Assembly: GCA_026315105.1 (NCBI GenBank)
Contig: CM048745.1
Location: 761,958,506-762,022,505 of the forward strand
DNA: 64,000 bases
Origin: Locusta migratoria
Taxonomy: Eukaryota; Arthropoda; Insecta; Orthoptera; Acrididae
Direction: 5' to 3'
Shown: positions 1 to 9,099 of the stretch, piece by piece
Layout of the letters: each line of letters starts with the position of its first letter
How positions within the stretch are numbered: position 1 is the stretch's first letter
Notes under the pieces: model-generated
Told to the model about the DNA's origin: nothing
Database searches by the model: none
What the model saw: only the letters and a program-made list of their open reading frames with translations
Program-made: the position numbers and the translations under genes

Positions 1-87
1 ACAGTAGACAGTCGACATACGATTCCGTAGCTAGCAAGCACGGTACGAGCAAAGCTAGTGCTGCTGTGCAGAAAACAACGCTCGAGC
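1..87. other. 5' flank of the first Pro gene (partial unit)
   Basis: Tail of the divergent spacer of a unit that begins before the window. It ends in a palindrome touching the Pro gene. Nothing else is seen. Confidence 0.9.
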
Positions 88-88
88 G
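79..88. promoter_or_regulatory. 10-bp palindrome abutting tRNA-Pro +1
   Basis: CGCTCGAGCG is a perfect inverted repeat whose last base is the first base of the mature tRNA. It recurs at the 5' edge of almost every Pro gene. It is broken in unit 49 (51215-51224) and unit 60 (62931-62940), where the core reads CTCGTG, and altered at one end in unit 2. A role at the Pol III start site is possible but inferred; it may simply be chance sequence fixed by homogenisation. Confidence 0.45.
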
Positions 89-94
89 GCCTGT

Positions 95-105
95 TGGTCT
101 AGGGG
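95..105 (+). promoter_or_regulatory. A box of tRNA-Pro
   Basis: Internal Pol III promoter element from U8 to G19, reading TGGTCTAGGGG, which fits the TRGYNNARNGG consensus. It recurs at the same offset in every Pro gene; units 9 and 38 lose the last G. Confidence 0.9.
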
Positions 106-137
106 TATGATTCCTGCTTTGGGTGCAGGAGGTCCCG

Positions 138-148
138 GGTTCAAATCC
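138..148 (+). promoter_or_regulatory. B box of tRNA-Pro
   Basis: GGTTCAAATCC is a near-perfect match to the GGTTCGANTCC TFIIIC-binding consensus, formed by the T arm. Confidence 0.92.
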
Positions 149-162
149 CGGACAGGCCCTAC

Positions 163-166
163 TTTT
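163..166 (+). terminator. Pol III terminator of tRNA-Pro
   Basis: TTTT begins four bases after the mature 3' end, giving a very short trailer. T4 is the minimal effective run in animals, so some read-through into the 420-bp spacer is plausible. It recurs at the same offset in every unit; the base two after the run is G in most units and A in units 14, 17, 18, 21, 24, 27 and 28. Confidence 0.9.
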
Positions 167-565
167 CGCTCTCGCCGCTTTGGCAGATTTGCTGGTCTCT
201 AAAAGTATCCCACGGTGAAAACACGATGCTTGTCCGGCGCTGCAACAAAGATGCTGCCAACCGAATGACGTGAAACATGTCTGATGGGACACGTTGCATT
301 TGTTTACTTCTTTGTCGACATCATCACCTGCACTGCATGTTCAGCTCACGTCGTTTCCAAAGAGCAGCATGCTCAAAGTACGACTCAGCCTGCCCTCTCG
401 CATTTGGAAAACGTCTTTTTCGCTATTAACACCAGTAGCGAAAGCACGAACACTGGGAGGATGCCCACTTTTCCGTGGCCTGCTATCGCAATTTGGATTG
501 CATGATCCTACCTATAAGTTAATATACATAATCTAAAGAATGACTAGAGTCGCAGCAGCGGCAAT

Positions 566-569
566 AAAA
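566..569 (-). terminator. Pol III terminator of tRNA-Gln
   Basis: AAAA on the + strand gives TTTT on the - strand, ten bases after the Gln 3' end. It is present in every unit except unit 28, where one A has become G. Confidence 0.9.
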
Positions 570-590
570 GACCAGCGACAGGTTCCACCG

Positions 591-601
591 AGATTAGAAC
601 T
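591..601 (-). promoter_or_regulatory. B box of tRNA-Gln (variant in this copy)
   Basis: Most units read AGTTCGAATCT here, a fair match to the TFIIIC site. This copy has T instead of G at 596. Confidence 0.85.
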
Positions 602-633
602 CGGATCGCTGGATTCAAAGTCCAGAGTGCTAA

Positions 634-644
634 CCATTACACCA
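634..644 (-). promoter_or_regulatory. A box of tRNA-Gln
   Basis: TGGTGTAATGG runs from U8 to the GG pair of the D loop. Unit 10 has lost the first T. Confidence 0.88.
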
Positions 645-651
645 TGGAACC

Positions 652-1152
652 TGACGGCCGTACGGCTTCTGAATAACGGTACTCAGTCTCGTGCAGTACA
701 TTACTGACATCCTTAGTACAATACACTAGAGAATTCTAAGCAAAATTTGCGACAAAATCACGATAAACGAAGTGGCCATATTTGTAGAGCAGATGGAATA
801 CTATAGATTCGCTTGCAGCACGAGTCTTCACTTGTTTTTCGTAAAAAGGTGTTGGTATCTCAGCAAAATAGGATGACATGTCAAAAGGAAGGAAGAAATG
901 TCAGTCTGCTCACATTACAATATGCAGCGAAGTATGTGTCAAATGGCGACAGTTGTACTTTACGGGAACGCAGTGCTCTCACAGATTTGACAGAGATTTT
1001 TCACACTTTTCAGCAATGCTGCAAGAATGGCTGCCTGTATGGTTGTTGTCTAAACGAAACCCGTTACAGTAGACAGTCGACATACGATTCCGTAGCTAGC
1101 AAGCACGGTACGAGCAAAGCTAGTGCTGCTGTGCTGAAAACAAAGCTCGAGC
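652..1152. other. Divergent spacer (representative, unit 1)
   Basis: 501 bp between the 5' ends of Gln (-) and the next Pro (+). It contains the palindrome at 657-666, one EcoRI-type GAATTC at 731-736 (lost in units 41 and 52), the A5/A6 run near 845-849, and a palindrome at the Pro edge. A frame open from about 813 into the Pro gene starts at TTG, changes upstream frame with the A-run length, and shows no domain. I see no supported gene. Confidence 0.85.
657..666. promoter_or_regulatory. 10-bp palindrome upstream of tRNA-Gln
   Basis: GCCGTACGGC is a perfect inverted repeat whose near edge is six bases 5' of the Gln gene. A T-to-C change at its centre (base 661) breaks it in units 4-7, 9, 33-35, 38, 39, 43, 44, 49, 50 and 54. 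Position near the start site suggests a regulatory or structural role, but the tolerance of the C allele argues against a strict one. Confidence 0.4.
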
Positions 1153-1224
1153 GGCCTGTTGGTCTAGGGGTATGATTCCTGCTTTGGGTGCAGGAGGTCC
1201 CGGGTTCAAATCCCGGACAGGCCC
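1153..1224 (+). tRNA. tRNA-Pro-TGG: tRNA-Pro (UGG), unit 2
   Basis: Consensus body; T4 at 1228-1231. Its leader has one private change (caaagctc instead of caacgctc). Confidence 0.97.
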
Positions 1225-1644
1225 TACTTTTCGCTCTCGCCGCTTTGGCAGATTTGCTGGTCTCTAAAAGTATCCCACGGTGAAAACACGATGCTTGTCC
1301 GGCGCTGCAACAAAGATGCTGCCAACCGAATGACGTGAAACATGTCTGATGGGACACGTTGCATTTGTTTACTTCTTTGTCGACATCATCACCTGCACTG
1401 CATGTTCAGCTCACGTCGTTTCCAAAGAGCAGCATGCTCAAAGTACGACTCAGCCTGCCCTCTCGCATTTGGAAAACGTCTTTTTCGCTATTAACACCAG
1501 TAGCGAAAGCACGAACACTGGGAGTATGCCCACTTTTCCGTGGCCTGCTATCGCAATTTGCATTGCATGATCCTACCTATAAGTTAATATACATAATCTA
1601 AAGAATGACTAGAGTCGCAGCAGCGGCAATAAAAGACCAGCGAC

Positions 1645-1716
1645 AGGTTCCACCGAGATTCGAACTCGGATCGCTGGATTCAAAGTCCAGAGTGCTAACC
1701 ATTACACCATGGAACC
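1645..1716 (-). tRNA. tRNA-Gln-TTG: tRNA-Gln (UUG), unit 2
   Basis: Consensus body with the normal TTCGAAT T loop; this is the best reference for an intact Gln gene. Spacer alleles A/C/G, A5; a private gggagtatg in the spacer. Its upstream flank shares caaactttgcg with unit 32. Confidence 0.97.
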
Positions 1717-2217
1717 TGACGGCCGTACGGCTTCTGAATAACGGTACTCAGTCTCGTGCAGTACATTACTGACATCCTTAGTACAATACACTAGAGAATT
1801 CTAAGCAAACTTTGCGACAAAATCACGATAAACGAAGTGGCCATATTTGTAGAGCAGATGGAATACTATAGATTCGCTTGCAGCACGAGTCTTCACTTGT
1901 TTTTCGTAAAAAGGTGTTGGTATCTCAGCAAAATAGGATGACATGTCAAAAGGAAGGAAGAAATGTCAGTCTGCTCACATTACAATATGCAGCGAAGTAT
2001 GTGTCAAATGGCGACAGTTGTACTTTACGGGAACGCAGTGCTCTCACAGATTTGACAGAGATTTTTCACATTTTTCAGCAATGCTGCCAGAATGGCTGCC
2101 TGTATGGTTGTTGTCTAAACGAAACCCGTTACAGTAGACAGTCGACATACGATTCCGTAGCTAGCAAGCACGGAACGAGCAAAGCTAGTGCTGCTGTGCA
2201 GAAAACAACGCTCGAGC

Positions 2218-2289
2218 GGCCTGTTGGTCTAGGGGTATGATTCCTGCTTTGGGTGCAGGAGGTCCCGGGTTCAAATCCCGGACAGGCCC
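2218..2289 (+). tRNA. tRNA-Pro-TGG: tRNA-Pro (UGG), unit 3
   Basis: Consensus; T4 at 2293-2296. The leader has cggaacg, otherwise seen only before units 32 and 33. Confidence 0.97.
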
Positions 2290-2709
2290 TACTTTTCGCT
2301 CTCGCCGCTTTGGCAGATTTGCTGGTCTCTAAAAGTATCCCACGGTGAAAACACGATGCTTGTCCGGCGCTGCAACAAAGATGCTGCCAACCGAATGACG
2401 TGAAACATGTCTGATGGGACACGTTGCATTTGTTTACTTCTTTGTCGACATCATCACCTGCACTGCATGTTCAGCTCACGTCGTTTCCAAAGAGCAGCAT
2501 GCTCAAAGTACGACTCAGCCTGCCCTCTCGCATTTGGAAAACGTCTTTTTCGCTATTAACACCAGTAGCGAAAGCACGGACACTGGGAGGATGCCCACTT
2601 TTCCGTGGCCTGCTATCGCAATTTGGATTGCATGATCCTACCTATAAGTTAATATACATAATCTAAAGAATGACTAGAGTCGCAGCAGCGGCAATAAAAG
2701 ACCAGCGAC

Positions 2710-2781
2710 AGGTTCCACCGAGATTAGAACTCGGATCGCTGGATTCAAAGTCCAGAGTGCTAACCATTACACCATGGAACC
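2710..2781 (-). tRNA. tRNA-Gln-TTG: tRNA-Gln (UUG), unit 3, G57U variant
   Basis: T loop TTCTAAT (change at 2726), as in unit 1. Spacer alleles G/G/G, A5, a combination seen only here and probably recombinant. Confidence 0.85.
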
Positions 2782-3282
2782 TGACGGCCGTACGGCTTCT
2801 GAATAACGGTACTCAGTCTCGTGCAGTACATTACTGACATCCTTAGTACAATACACTAGAGAATTCTAAGCAAAATTTGCGACAAAATCACGATAAACGA
2901 AGTGGCCATATTTGTAGAGCAGATGGAATACTATAGATTCGCTTGCAGCACGAGTCTTCACTTGTTTTTCGTAAAAAGGTGTTGGTATCTCAGCAAAATA
3001 GGATGACATGTCAAAAGGAAGGAAGAAATGTCAGTCTGCTCACATTACAATATGCAGCGAAGTATGTGTCAAATGGCGACAGTTGTACTTTACGGGAACG
3101 CAGTGCTCTCACAGATTTGACAGAGATTTTTCACACTTTTCAGCAATGCTGCCAGAATGGCTGCCTGTATGGTTGTTGTCTAAACGAAACCCGTTACAGT
3201 AGACAGTCGACATACGATTCCGTAGCTAGCAAGCACGGTACGAGCAAAGCTAGTGCTGCTGTGCTGAAAACAACGCTCGAGC

Positions 3283-3354
3283 GGCCTGTTGGTCTAGGGG
3301 TATGATTCCTGCTTTGGGTGCAGGAGGTCCCGGGTTCAAATCCCGGACAGGCCC
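3283..3354 (+). tRNA. tRNA-Pro-TGG: tRNA-Pro (UGG), unit 4
   Basis: Consensus; T4 at 3358-3361. Confidence 0.97.
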
Positions 3355-3774
3355 TACTTTTCGCTCTCGCCGCTTTGGCAGATTTGCTGGTCTCTAAAAG
3401 TATCCCACGGTGAAAACACGATGCTTGTCCGGCGCTGCAACAAAGATGCTGCCAACCGAATGACGTGAAACATGTCTGATGGGACACGTTGCATTTGTTT
3501 ACTTCTTTGTCGACATCATCACCTGCACTGCATGTTCAGCTCACGTCGTTTCCAAAGAGCAGCATGCTCAAAGTACGACTCAGCCTGCCCTCTCGCATTT
3601 GGAAAACGTCTTTTTCGCTATTAACACCAGTAGCGAAAGCACGAACACTGGGAGGATGCCCACTTTTCCGTGGCCTGCTATCGCAATTTGCATTGCATGA
3701 TCCTACCTATAAGTTAATATACATAATCTAAAGAATGACTAGAGTCGCAGCAGCGGCAATAAAAGACCAGCGAC

Positions 3775-3846
3775 AGGTTCCACCGAGATTCGAACTCGGA
3801 TCGCTGGATTCAAAGTCCAGAGTGCTAACCATTACACCATGGAACC
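3775..3846 (-). tRNA. tRNA-Gln-TTG: tRNA-Gln (UUG), unit 4
   Basis: Consensus; spacer alleles A/C/G, A5; upstream palindrome carries the C allele. Confidence 0.97.
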
Positions 3847-4347
3847 TGACGGCCGCACGGCTTCTGAATAACGGTACTCAGTCTCGTGCAGTACATTACT
3901 GACATCCTTAGTACAATACACTAGAGAATTCTAAGCAAAATTTGCGACAAAATCACGATAAACGAAGTGGCCATATTTGTAGAGCAGATGGAATACTATA
4001 GATTCGCTTGCAGCACGAGTCTTCACTTGTTTTTCGTAAAAAGGTGTTGGTATCTCAGCAAAATAGGATGACATGTCAAAAGGAAGGAAGAAATGTCAGT
4101 CTGCTCACATTACAATATGCAGCGAAGTATGTGTCAAATGGCGACAGTTGTACTTTACGGGAACGCAGTGCTCTCACAGATTTGACAGAGATTTTTCACA
4201 TTTTTCAGCAATGCTGCCAGAATGGCTGCCTGTATGGTTGTTGTCTAAACGAAACCCGTTACAGTAGACAGTCGACATACGATTCCGTAGCTAGCAAGCA
4301 CGGTACGAGCAAAGCTAGTGCTGCTGTGCAGAAAACAACGCTCGAGC

Positions 4348-4419
4348 GGCCTGTTGGTCTAGGGGTATGATTCCTGCTTTGGGTGCAGGAGGTCCCGGGT
4401 TCAAATCCCGGACAGGCCC
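4348..4419 (+). tRNA. tRNA-Pro-TGG: tRNA-Pro (UGG), unit 5
   Basis: Consensus; T4 at 4423-4426. Confidence 0.97.
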
Positions 4420-4839
4420 TACTTTTCGCTCTCGCCGCTTTGGCAGATTTGCTGGTCTCTAAAAGTATCCCACGGTGAAAACACGATGCTTGTCCGGCGC
4501 TGCAACAAAGATGCTGCCAACCGAATGACGTGAAACATGTCTGATGGGACACGTTGCATTTGTTTACTTCTTTGTCGACATCATCACCTGCACTGCATGT
4601 TCAGCTCACGTCGTTTCCAAAGAGCAGCATGCTCAAAGTACGACTCAGCCTGCCCTCTCGCATTTGGAAAACGTCTTTTTCGCTATTAACACCAGTAGCG
4701 AAAGCACGGACACTGGGAGGATGCCCACTTTTCCGTGGCCTGCTATCGCAATTTGCATTGCATGATCCTACCTATAAGTTAATATACATAATCTAAAGAA
4801 TGACTAGAGTCGCAGCAGCGGCAATAAAAGACCAGCGAC

Positions 4840-4911
4840 AGGTTCCACCGAGATTCGAACTCGGATCGCTGGATTCAAAGTCCAGAGTGCTAACCATTAC
4901 ACCATGGAACC
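4840..4911 (-). tRNA. tRNA-Gln-TTG: tRNA-Gln (UUG), unit 5
   Basis: Consensus; spacer alleles G/C/G, A5; C allele in the palindrome. Confidence 0.97.
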
Positions 4912-5412
4912 TGACGGCCGCACGGCTTCTGAATAACGGTACTCAGTCTCGTGCAGTACATTACTGACATCCTTAGTACAATACACTAGAGAATTCTAAG
5001 CAAAATTTGCGACAAAATCACGATAAACGAAGTGGCCATATTTGTAGAGCAGATGGAATACTATAGATTCGCTTGCAGCACGAGTCTTCACTTGTTTTTC
5101 GTAAAAAGGTGTTGGTATCTCAGCAAAATAGGATGACATGTCAAAAGGAAGGAAGAAATGTCAGTCTGCTCACATTACAATATGCAGCGAAGTATGTGTC
5201 AAATGGCGACAGTTGTACTTTACGGGAACGCAGTGCTCTCACAGATTTGACAGAGATTTTTCACATTTTTCAGCAATGCTGCCAGAATGGCTGCCTGTAT
5301 GGTTGTTGTCTAAACGAAACCCGTTACAGTAGACAGTCGACATACGATTCCGTAGCTAGCAAGCACGGTACGAGCAAAGCTAGTGCTGCTGTGCAGAAAA
5401 CAACGCTCGAGC

Positions 5413-5484
5413 GGCCTGTTGGTCTAGGGGTATGATTCCTGCTTTGGGTGCAGGAGGTCCCGGGTTCAAATCCCGGACAGGCCC
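5413..5484 (+). tRNA. tRNA-Pro-TGG: tRNA-Pro (UGG), unit 6
   Basis: Consensus; T4 at 5488-5491. Confidence 0.97.
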
Positions 5485-5904
5485 TACTTTTCGCTCTCGC
5501 CGCTTTGGCAGATTTGCTGGTCTCTAAAAGTATCCCACGGTGAAAACACGATGCTTGTCCGGCGCTGCAACAAAGATGCTGCCAACCGAATGACGTGAAA
5601 CATGTCTGATGGGACACGTTGCATTTGTTTACTTCTTTGTCGACATCATCACCTGCACTGCATGTTCAGCTCACGTCGTTTCCAAAGAGCAGCATGCTCA
5701 AAGTACGACTCAGCCTGCCCTCTCGCATTTGGAAAACGTCTTTTTCGCTATTAACACCAGTAGCGAAAGCACGAACACTGGGAGGATGCCCACTTTTCCG
5801 TGGCCTGCTATCGCAATTTGGATTGCATGATCCTACCTATAAGTTAATATACATAATCTAAAGAATGACTAGAGTCGCAGCAGCGGCAATAAAAGACCAG
5901 CGAC

Positions 5905-5976
5905 AGGTTCCACCGAGATTCGAACTCGGATCGCTGGATTCAAAGTCCAGAGTGCTAACCATTACACCATGGAACC
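5905..5976 (-). tRNA. tRNA-Gln-TTG: tRNA-Gln (UUG), unit 6
   Basis: Consensus T loop although the spacer has the A/G/G haplotype that usually accompanies G57U, so the two are separable. A5. Confidence 0.97.
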
Positions 5977-6477
5977 TGACGGCCGCACGGCTTCTGAATA
6001 ACGGTACTCAGTCTCGTGCAGTACATTACTGACATCCTTAGTACAATACACTAGAGAATTCTAAGCAAAATTTGCGACAAAATCACGATAAACGAAGTGG
6101 CCATATTTGTAGAGCAGATGGAATACTATAGATTCGCTTGCAGCACGAGTCTTCACTTGTTTTTCGTAAAAAGGTGTTGGTATCTCAGCAAAATAGGATG
6201 ACATGTCAAAAGGAAGGAAGAAATGTCAGTCTGCTCACATTACAATATGCAGCGAAGTATGTGTCAAATGGCGACAGTTGTACTTTACGGGAACGCAGTG
6301 CTCTCACAGATTTGACAGAGATTTTTCACATTTTTCAGCAATGCTGCCAGAATGGCTGCCTGTATGGTTGTTGTCTAAACGAAACCCGTTACAGTAGACA
6401 GTCGACATACGATTCCGTAGCTAGCAAGCACGGTACGAGCAAAGCTAGTGCTGCTGTGCAGAAAACAACGCTCGAGC

Positions 6478-6549
6478 GGCCTGTTGGTCTAGGGGTATGA
6501 TTCCTGCTTTGGGTGCAGGAGGTCCCGGGTTCAAATCCCGGACAGGCCC
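6478..6549 (+). tRNA. tRNA-Pro-TGG: tRNA-Pro (UGG), unit 7
   Basis: Consensus; T4 at 6553-6556. Downstream tctctgaaag is shared only with unit 17. Confidence 0.97.
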
Positions 6550-6969
6550 TACTTTTCGCTCTCGCCGCTTTGGCAGATTTGCTGGTCTCTGAAAGTATCC
6601 CACGGTGAAAACACGATGCTTGTCCGGCGCTGCAACAAAGATGCTGCCAACCGAATGACGTGAAACATGTCTGATGGGACACGTTGCATTTGTTTACTTC
6701 TTTGTCGACATCATCACCTGCACTGCATGTTCAGCTCACGTCGTTTCCAAAGAGCAGCATGCTCAAAGTACGACTCAGCCTGCCCTCTCGCATTTGGAAA
6801 ACGTCTTTTTCGCTATTAACACCAGTAGCGAAAGCACGGACACTGGGAGGATGCCCACTTTTCCGTGGCCTGCTATCGCAATTTGCATTGCATGATCCTA
6901 CCTATAAGTTAATATACATAATCTAAAGAATGACTAGAGTCGCAGCAGCGGCAATAAAAGACCAGCGAC

Positions 6970-7041
6970 AGGTTCCACCGAGATTCGAACTCGGATCGCT
7001 GGATTCAAAGTCCAGAGTACTAACCATTACACCATGGAACC
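6970..7041 (-). tRNA. tRNA-Gln-TTG: tRNA-Gln (UUG), unit 7, C23U
   Basis: A D-stem change at 7019 turns G12-C23 into a G-U wobble. It is probably tolerated. Spacer alleles G/C/G, A5. Confidence 0.93.
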
Positions 7042-7542
7042 TGACGGCCGCACGGCTTCTGAATAACGGTACTCAGTCTCGTGCAGTACATTACTGACAT
7101 CCTTAGTACAATACACTAGAGAATTCTAAGCAAAATTTGCGACAAAATCACGATAAACGAAGTGGCCATATTTGTAGAGCAGATGGAATACTATAGATTC
7201 GCTTGCAGCACGAGTCTTCACTTGTTTTTCGTAAAAAGGTGTTGGTATCTCAGCAAAATAGGATGACATGTCAAAAGGAAGGAAGAAATGTCAGTCTGCT
7301 CACATTACAATATGCAGCGAAGTATGTGTCAAATGGCGACAGTTGTACTTTACGGGAACGCAGTGCTCTCACAGATTTGACAGAGATTTTTCACATTTTT
7401 CAGCAATGCTGCCAGAATGGCTGCCTGTATGGTTGTTGTCTAAACGAAACCCGTTACAGTAGACAGTCGACATACGATTCCGTAGCTAGCAAGCACGGTA
7501 CGAGCAAAGCTAGTGCTGCTGTGCAGAAAACAACGCTCGAGC

Positions 7543-7614
7543 GGCCTGTTGGTCTAGGGGTATGATTCCTGCTTTGGGTGCAGGAGGTCCCGGGTTCAAA
7601 TCCCGGACAGGCCC
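7543..7614 (+). tRNA. tRNA-Pro-TGG: tRNA-Pro (UGG), unit 8
   Basis: Consensus; T4 at 7618-7621. Confidence 0.97.
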
Positions 7615-8034
7615 TACTTTTCGCTCTCGCCGCTTTGGCAGATTTGCTGGTCTCTAAAAGTATCCCACGGTGAAAACACGATGCTTGTCCGGCGCTGCAA
7701 CAAAGATGCTGCCAACCGAATGACGTGAAACATGTCTGATGGGACACGTTGCATTTGTTTACTTCTTTGTCGACATCATCACCTGCACTGCATGTTCAGC
7801 TCACGTCGTTTCCAAAGAGCAGCATGCTCAAAGTACGACTCAGCCTGCCCTCTCGCATTTGGAAAACGTCTTTTTCGCTATTAACACCAGTAGCGAAAGC
7901 ACGGACACTGGGAGGATGCCCACTTTTCCGTGGCCTGCTATCGCAATTTGCATTACATGATCCTACCTATAAGTTAATATACATAATCTAAAGAATGACT
8001 AGAGTCGCAGCAGCGGCAATAAAAGACCAGCGAC

Positions 8035-8106
8035 AGGTTCCACCGAGATTCGAACTCGGATCGCTGGAATCAAAGTCCAGAGTGCTAACCATTACACCAT
8101 GGAACC
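8035..8106 (-). tRNA. tRNA-Gln-TTG: tRNA-Gln (UUG), unit 8, A38U
   Basis: The anticodon loop reads CTTTGAT instead of CTTTGAA (change at 8069). The anticodon is unchanged; the 32-38 pair at the loop base is altered, which can tune decoding. Spacer alleles G/C/A, A5. Confidence 0.9.
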
Positions 8107-8607
8107 TGACGGCCGTACGGCTTCTGAATAACGGTACTCAGTCTCGTGCAGTACATTACTGACATCCTTAGTACAATACACTAGAGAATTCTAAGCAAAA
8201 TTTGCGACAAAATCACGATAAACGAAGTGGCCATATTTGTAGAGCAGATGGAATACTATAGATTCGCTTGCAGCACGAGTCTTCACTTGTTTTTCGTAAA
8301 AAGGTGTTGGTATCTCAGCAAAATAGGATGACATGTCAAAAGGAAGGAAGAAATGTCAGTCTGCTCACATTACAATATGCAGCGAAGTATGTGTCAAATG
8401 GCGACAGTTGTACTTTACGGGAACGCAGTGCTCTCACAGATTTGACAGAGATTTTTCACATTTTTCAGCAATGCTGCCAGAATGGCTGCCTGTATGGTTG
8501 TTGTCTAAACGAAACCCGTTACAGTAGACAGTCGACATACGATTCCGTAGCTAGCAAGCACGGTACGAGCAAAGCTAGTGCTGCTGTGCAGAAAACAACG
8601 CTCGAGC

Positions 8608-8679
8608 GGCCTGTTGGTCTAGGGTTATGATTCCTGCTTTGGGTGCAGGAGGTCCCGGGTTCAAATCCCGGACAGGCCC
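8608..8679 (+). tRNA. tRNA-Pro-TGG: tRNA-Pro (UGG), unit 9, G19U variant
   Basis: The D loop reads AGGGTTA instead of AGGGGTA (change at 8625). G19 normally pairs with C56 to close the tRNA elbow and is the last base of the A box, so this copy is probably poorly transcribed or unstable. T4 at 8683-8686. Unit 38 carries the identical change. Confidence 0.82.
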
Positions 8680-9099
8680 TACTTTTCGCTCTCGCCGCTT
8701 TGGCAGATTTGCTGGTCTCTAAAAGTATCCCACGGTGAAAACACGATGCTTGTCCGGCGCTGCAACAAAGATGCTGCCAACCGAATGACGTGAAACATGT
8801 CTGATGGGACACGTTGCATTTGTTTACTTCTTTGTCGACATCATCACCTGCACTGCATGTTCAGCTCACGTCGTTTCCAAAGAGCAGCATGCTCAAAGTA
8901 CGACTCAGCCTGCCCTCTCGCATTTGGAAAACGTCTTTTTCGCTATTAACACCAGTAGCGAAAGCACGAACACTGGGAGGATGCCCACTTTTCCGTGGCC
9001 TGCTATCGCAATTTGCATTGCATGATCCTACCTATAAGTTAATATACATAATCTAAAGAATGACTAGAGTCGCAGCAGCGGCAATAAAAGACCAGCGAC

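Larger units (their letters stand above)
88..159 (+). tRNA. tRNA-Pro-TGG: tRNA-Pro (UGG), unit 1, reference copy
   Basis: A 72-nt cloverleaf that delivers proline to CCA (and by wobble CCG) codons. Acceptor stem 88-94 pairs with 152-158, discriminator C159, no encoded CCA. D arm 97-111 with G18/G19 at 104-105. Anticodon stem CCTGC/GCAGG (113-117/125-129) encloses loop TTTGGGT, with anticodon TGG at 120-122. Variable loop AGGTC at 130-134. T stem CCGGG/CCCGG with loop TTCAAAT at 140-146. There is no intron. It matches the animal Pro-UGG family closely. Transcription is by Pol III from internal boxes and ends at the T4 at 163-166. The Gln gene of the same unit points toward it from 421 bp downstream. 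Confidence 0.98.
160..579. other. Convergent spacer (representative, unit 1)
   Basis: 420 bp between the 3' ends of the facing Pro and Gln genes. It holds a terminator at each end and an AT-rich patch at about 511-540. Short open frames at 284-505 and 294-536 overlap each other in different frames and have no recognisable domain. I see no further gene. The other 59 copies have the same content. Confidence 0.85.
580..651 (-). tRNA. tRNA-Gln-TTG: tRNA-Gln (UUG), unit 1, G57U variant
   Basis: 72 nt on the minus strand. Acceptor GGTTCCA (651-645) pairs with TGGAACC (587-581); discriminator U is at 580. D stem GTGT/GCAC has G12-C23 and a U13-G22 wobble. Anticodon stem CTGGA/TCCAG encloses loop CTTTGAA with anticodon TTG (618-616), reading CAA (and by wobble CAG). 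Most copies have T loop TTCGAAT; here G57 (base 596) has become U, giving TTCTAAT. Position 57 is almost always a purine and lies in the B box, so transcription and elbow folding are probably weakened. The rest of the gene is intact. Spacer alleles A/G/G, A5. Confidence 0.85.
88..1152. repeat. Reference repeat unit (unit 1)
   Basis: One full period, counted from the first base of tRNA-Pro to the base before the next tRNA-Pro. Order: Pro gene (+), 420-bp spacer, Gln gene (-), 501-bp spacer. Useful diagnostic sites inside the unit are 449 (A/G), 496 (G/C), 500 (G/A), 661 (T/C, in a palindrome), the A run at about 845-849 (A5/A6), 1006 (C/T) and 1135 (T/A). Alleles at these sites travel in blocks between units and let copies be told apart. 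Confidence 0.97.

Noticed and set aside
88..159. tRNA introns
   Set aside because: Both genes are exactly 72 nt with no insertion after position 37.
284..536. Two overlapping short frames (73 and 80 codons) in the convergent spacer
   Set aside because: They occupy the same bases in different frames, the longer one lacks an ATG, neither shows a domain or signal, and nucleotide conservation is no higher than in the rest of the unit.
511..540. AT-rich TATA-like patch as a promoter for the Gln gene
   Set aside because: It lies downstream of the Gln gene (which reads leftward), beyond its terminator, so it cannot be its upstream promoter.
878..1072. 64-codon frame within the divergent spacer
   Set aside because: It is in another frame of the same spacer stretch, with no domain and no independent support.
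813..1175. Open frame of about 120 codons in the divergent spacer, repeated in most units, running into the Pro gene
   Set aside because: It starts at TTG rather than ATG, its upstream frame changes when the A run is A6 (then opening at a GTG), it ends inside tRNA-Pro, and it has no recognisable domain. Conservation is explained by array homogenisation.
1064..1357. Minus-strand open frame of about 97 codons across the Pro gene
   Set aside because: Its central part is simply the antisense translation of tRNA-Pro, a well-known false protein. The flanks are spacer.
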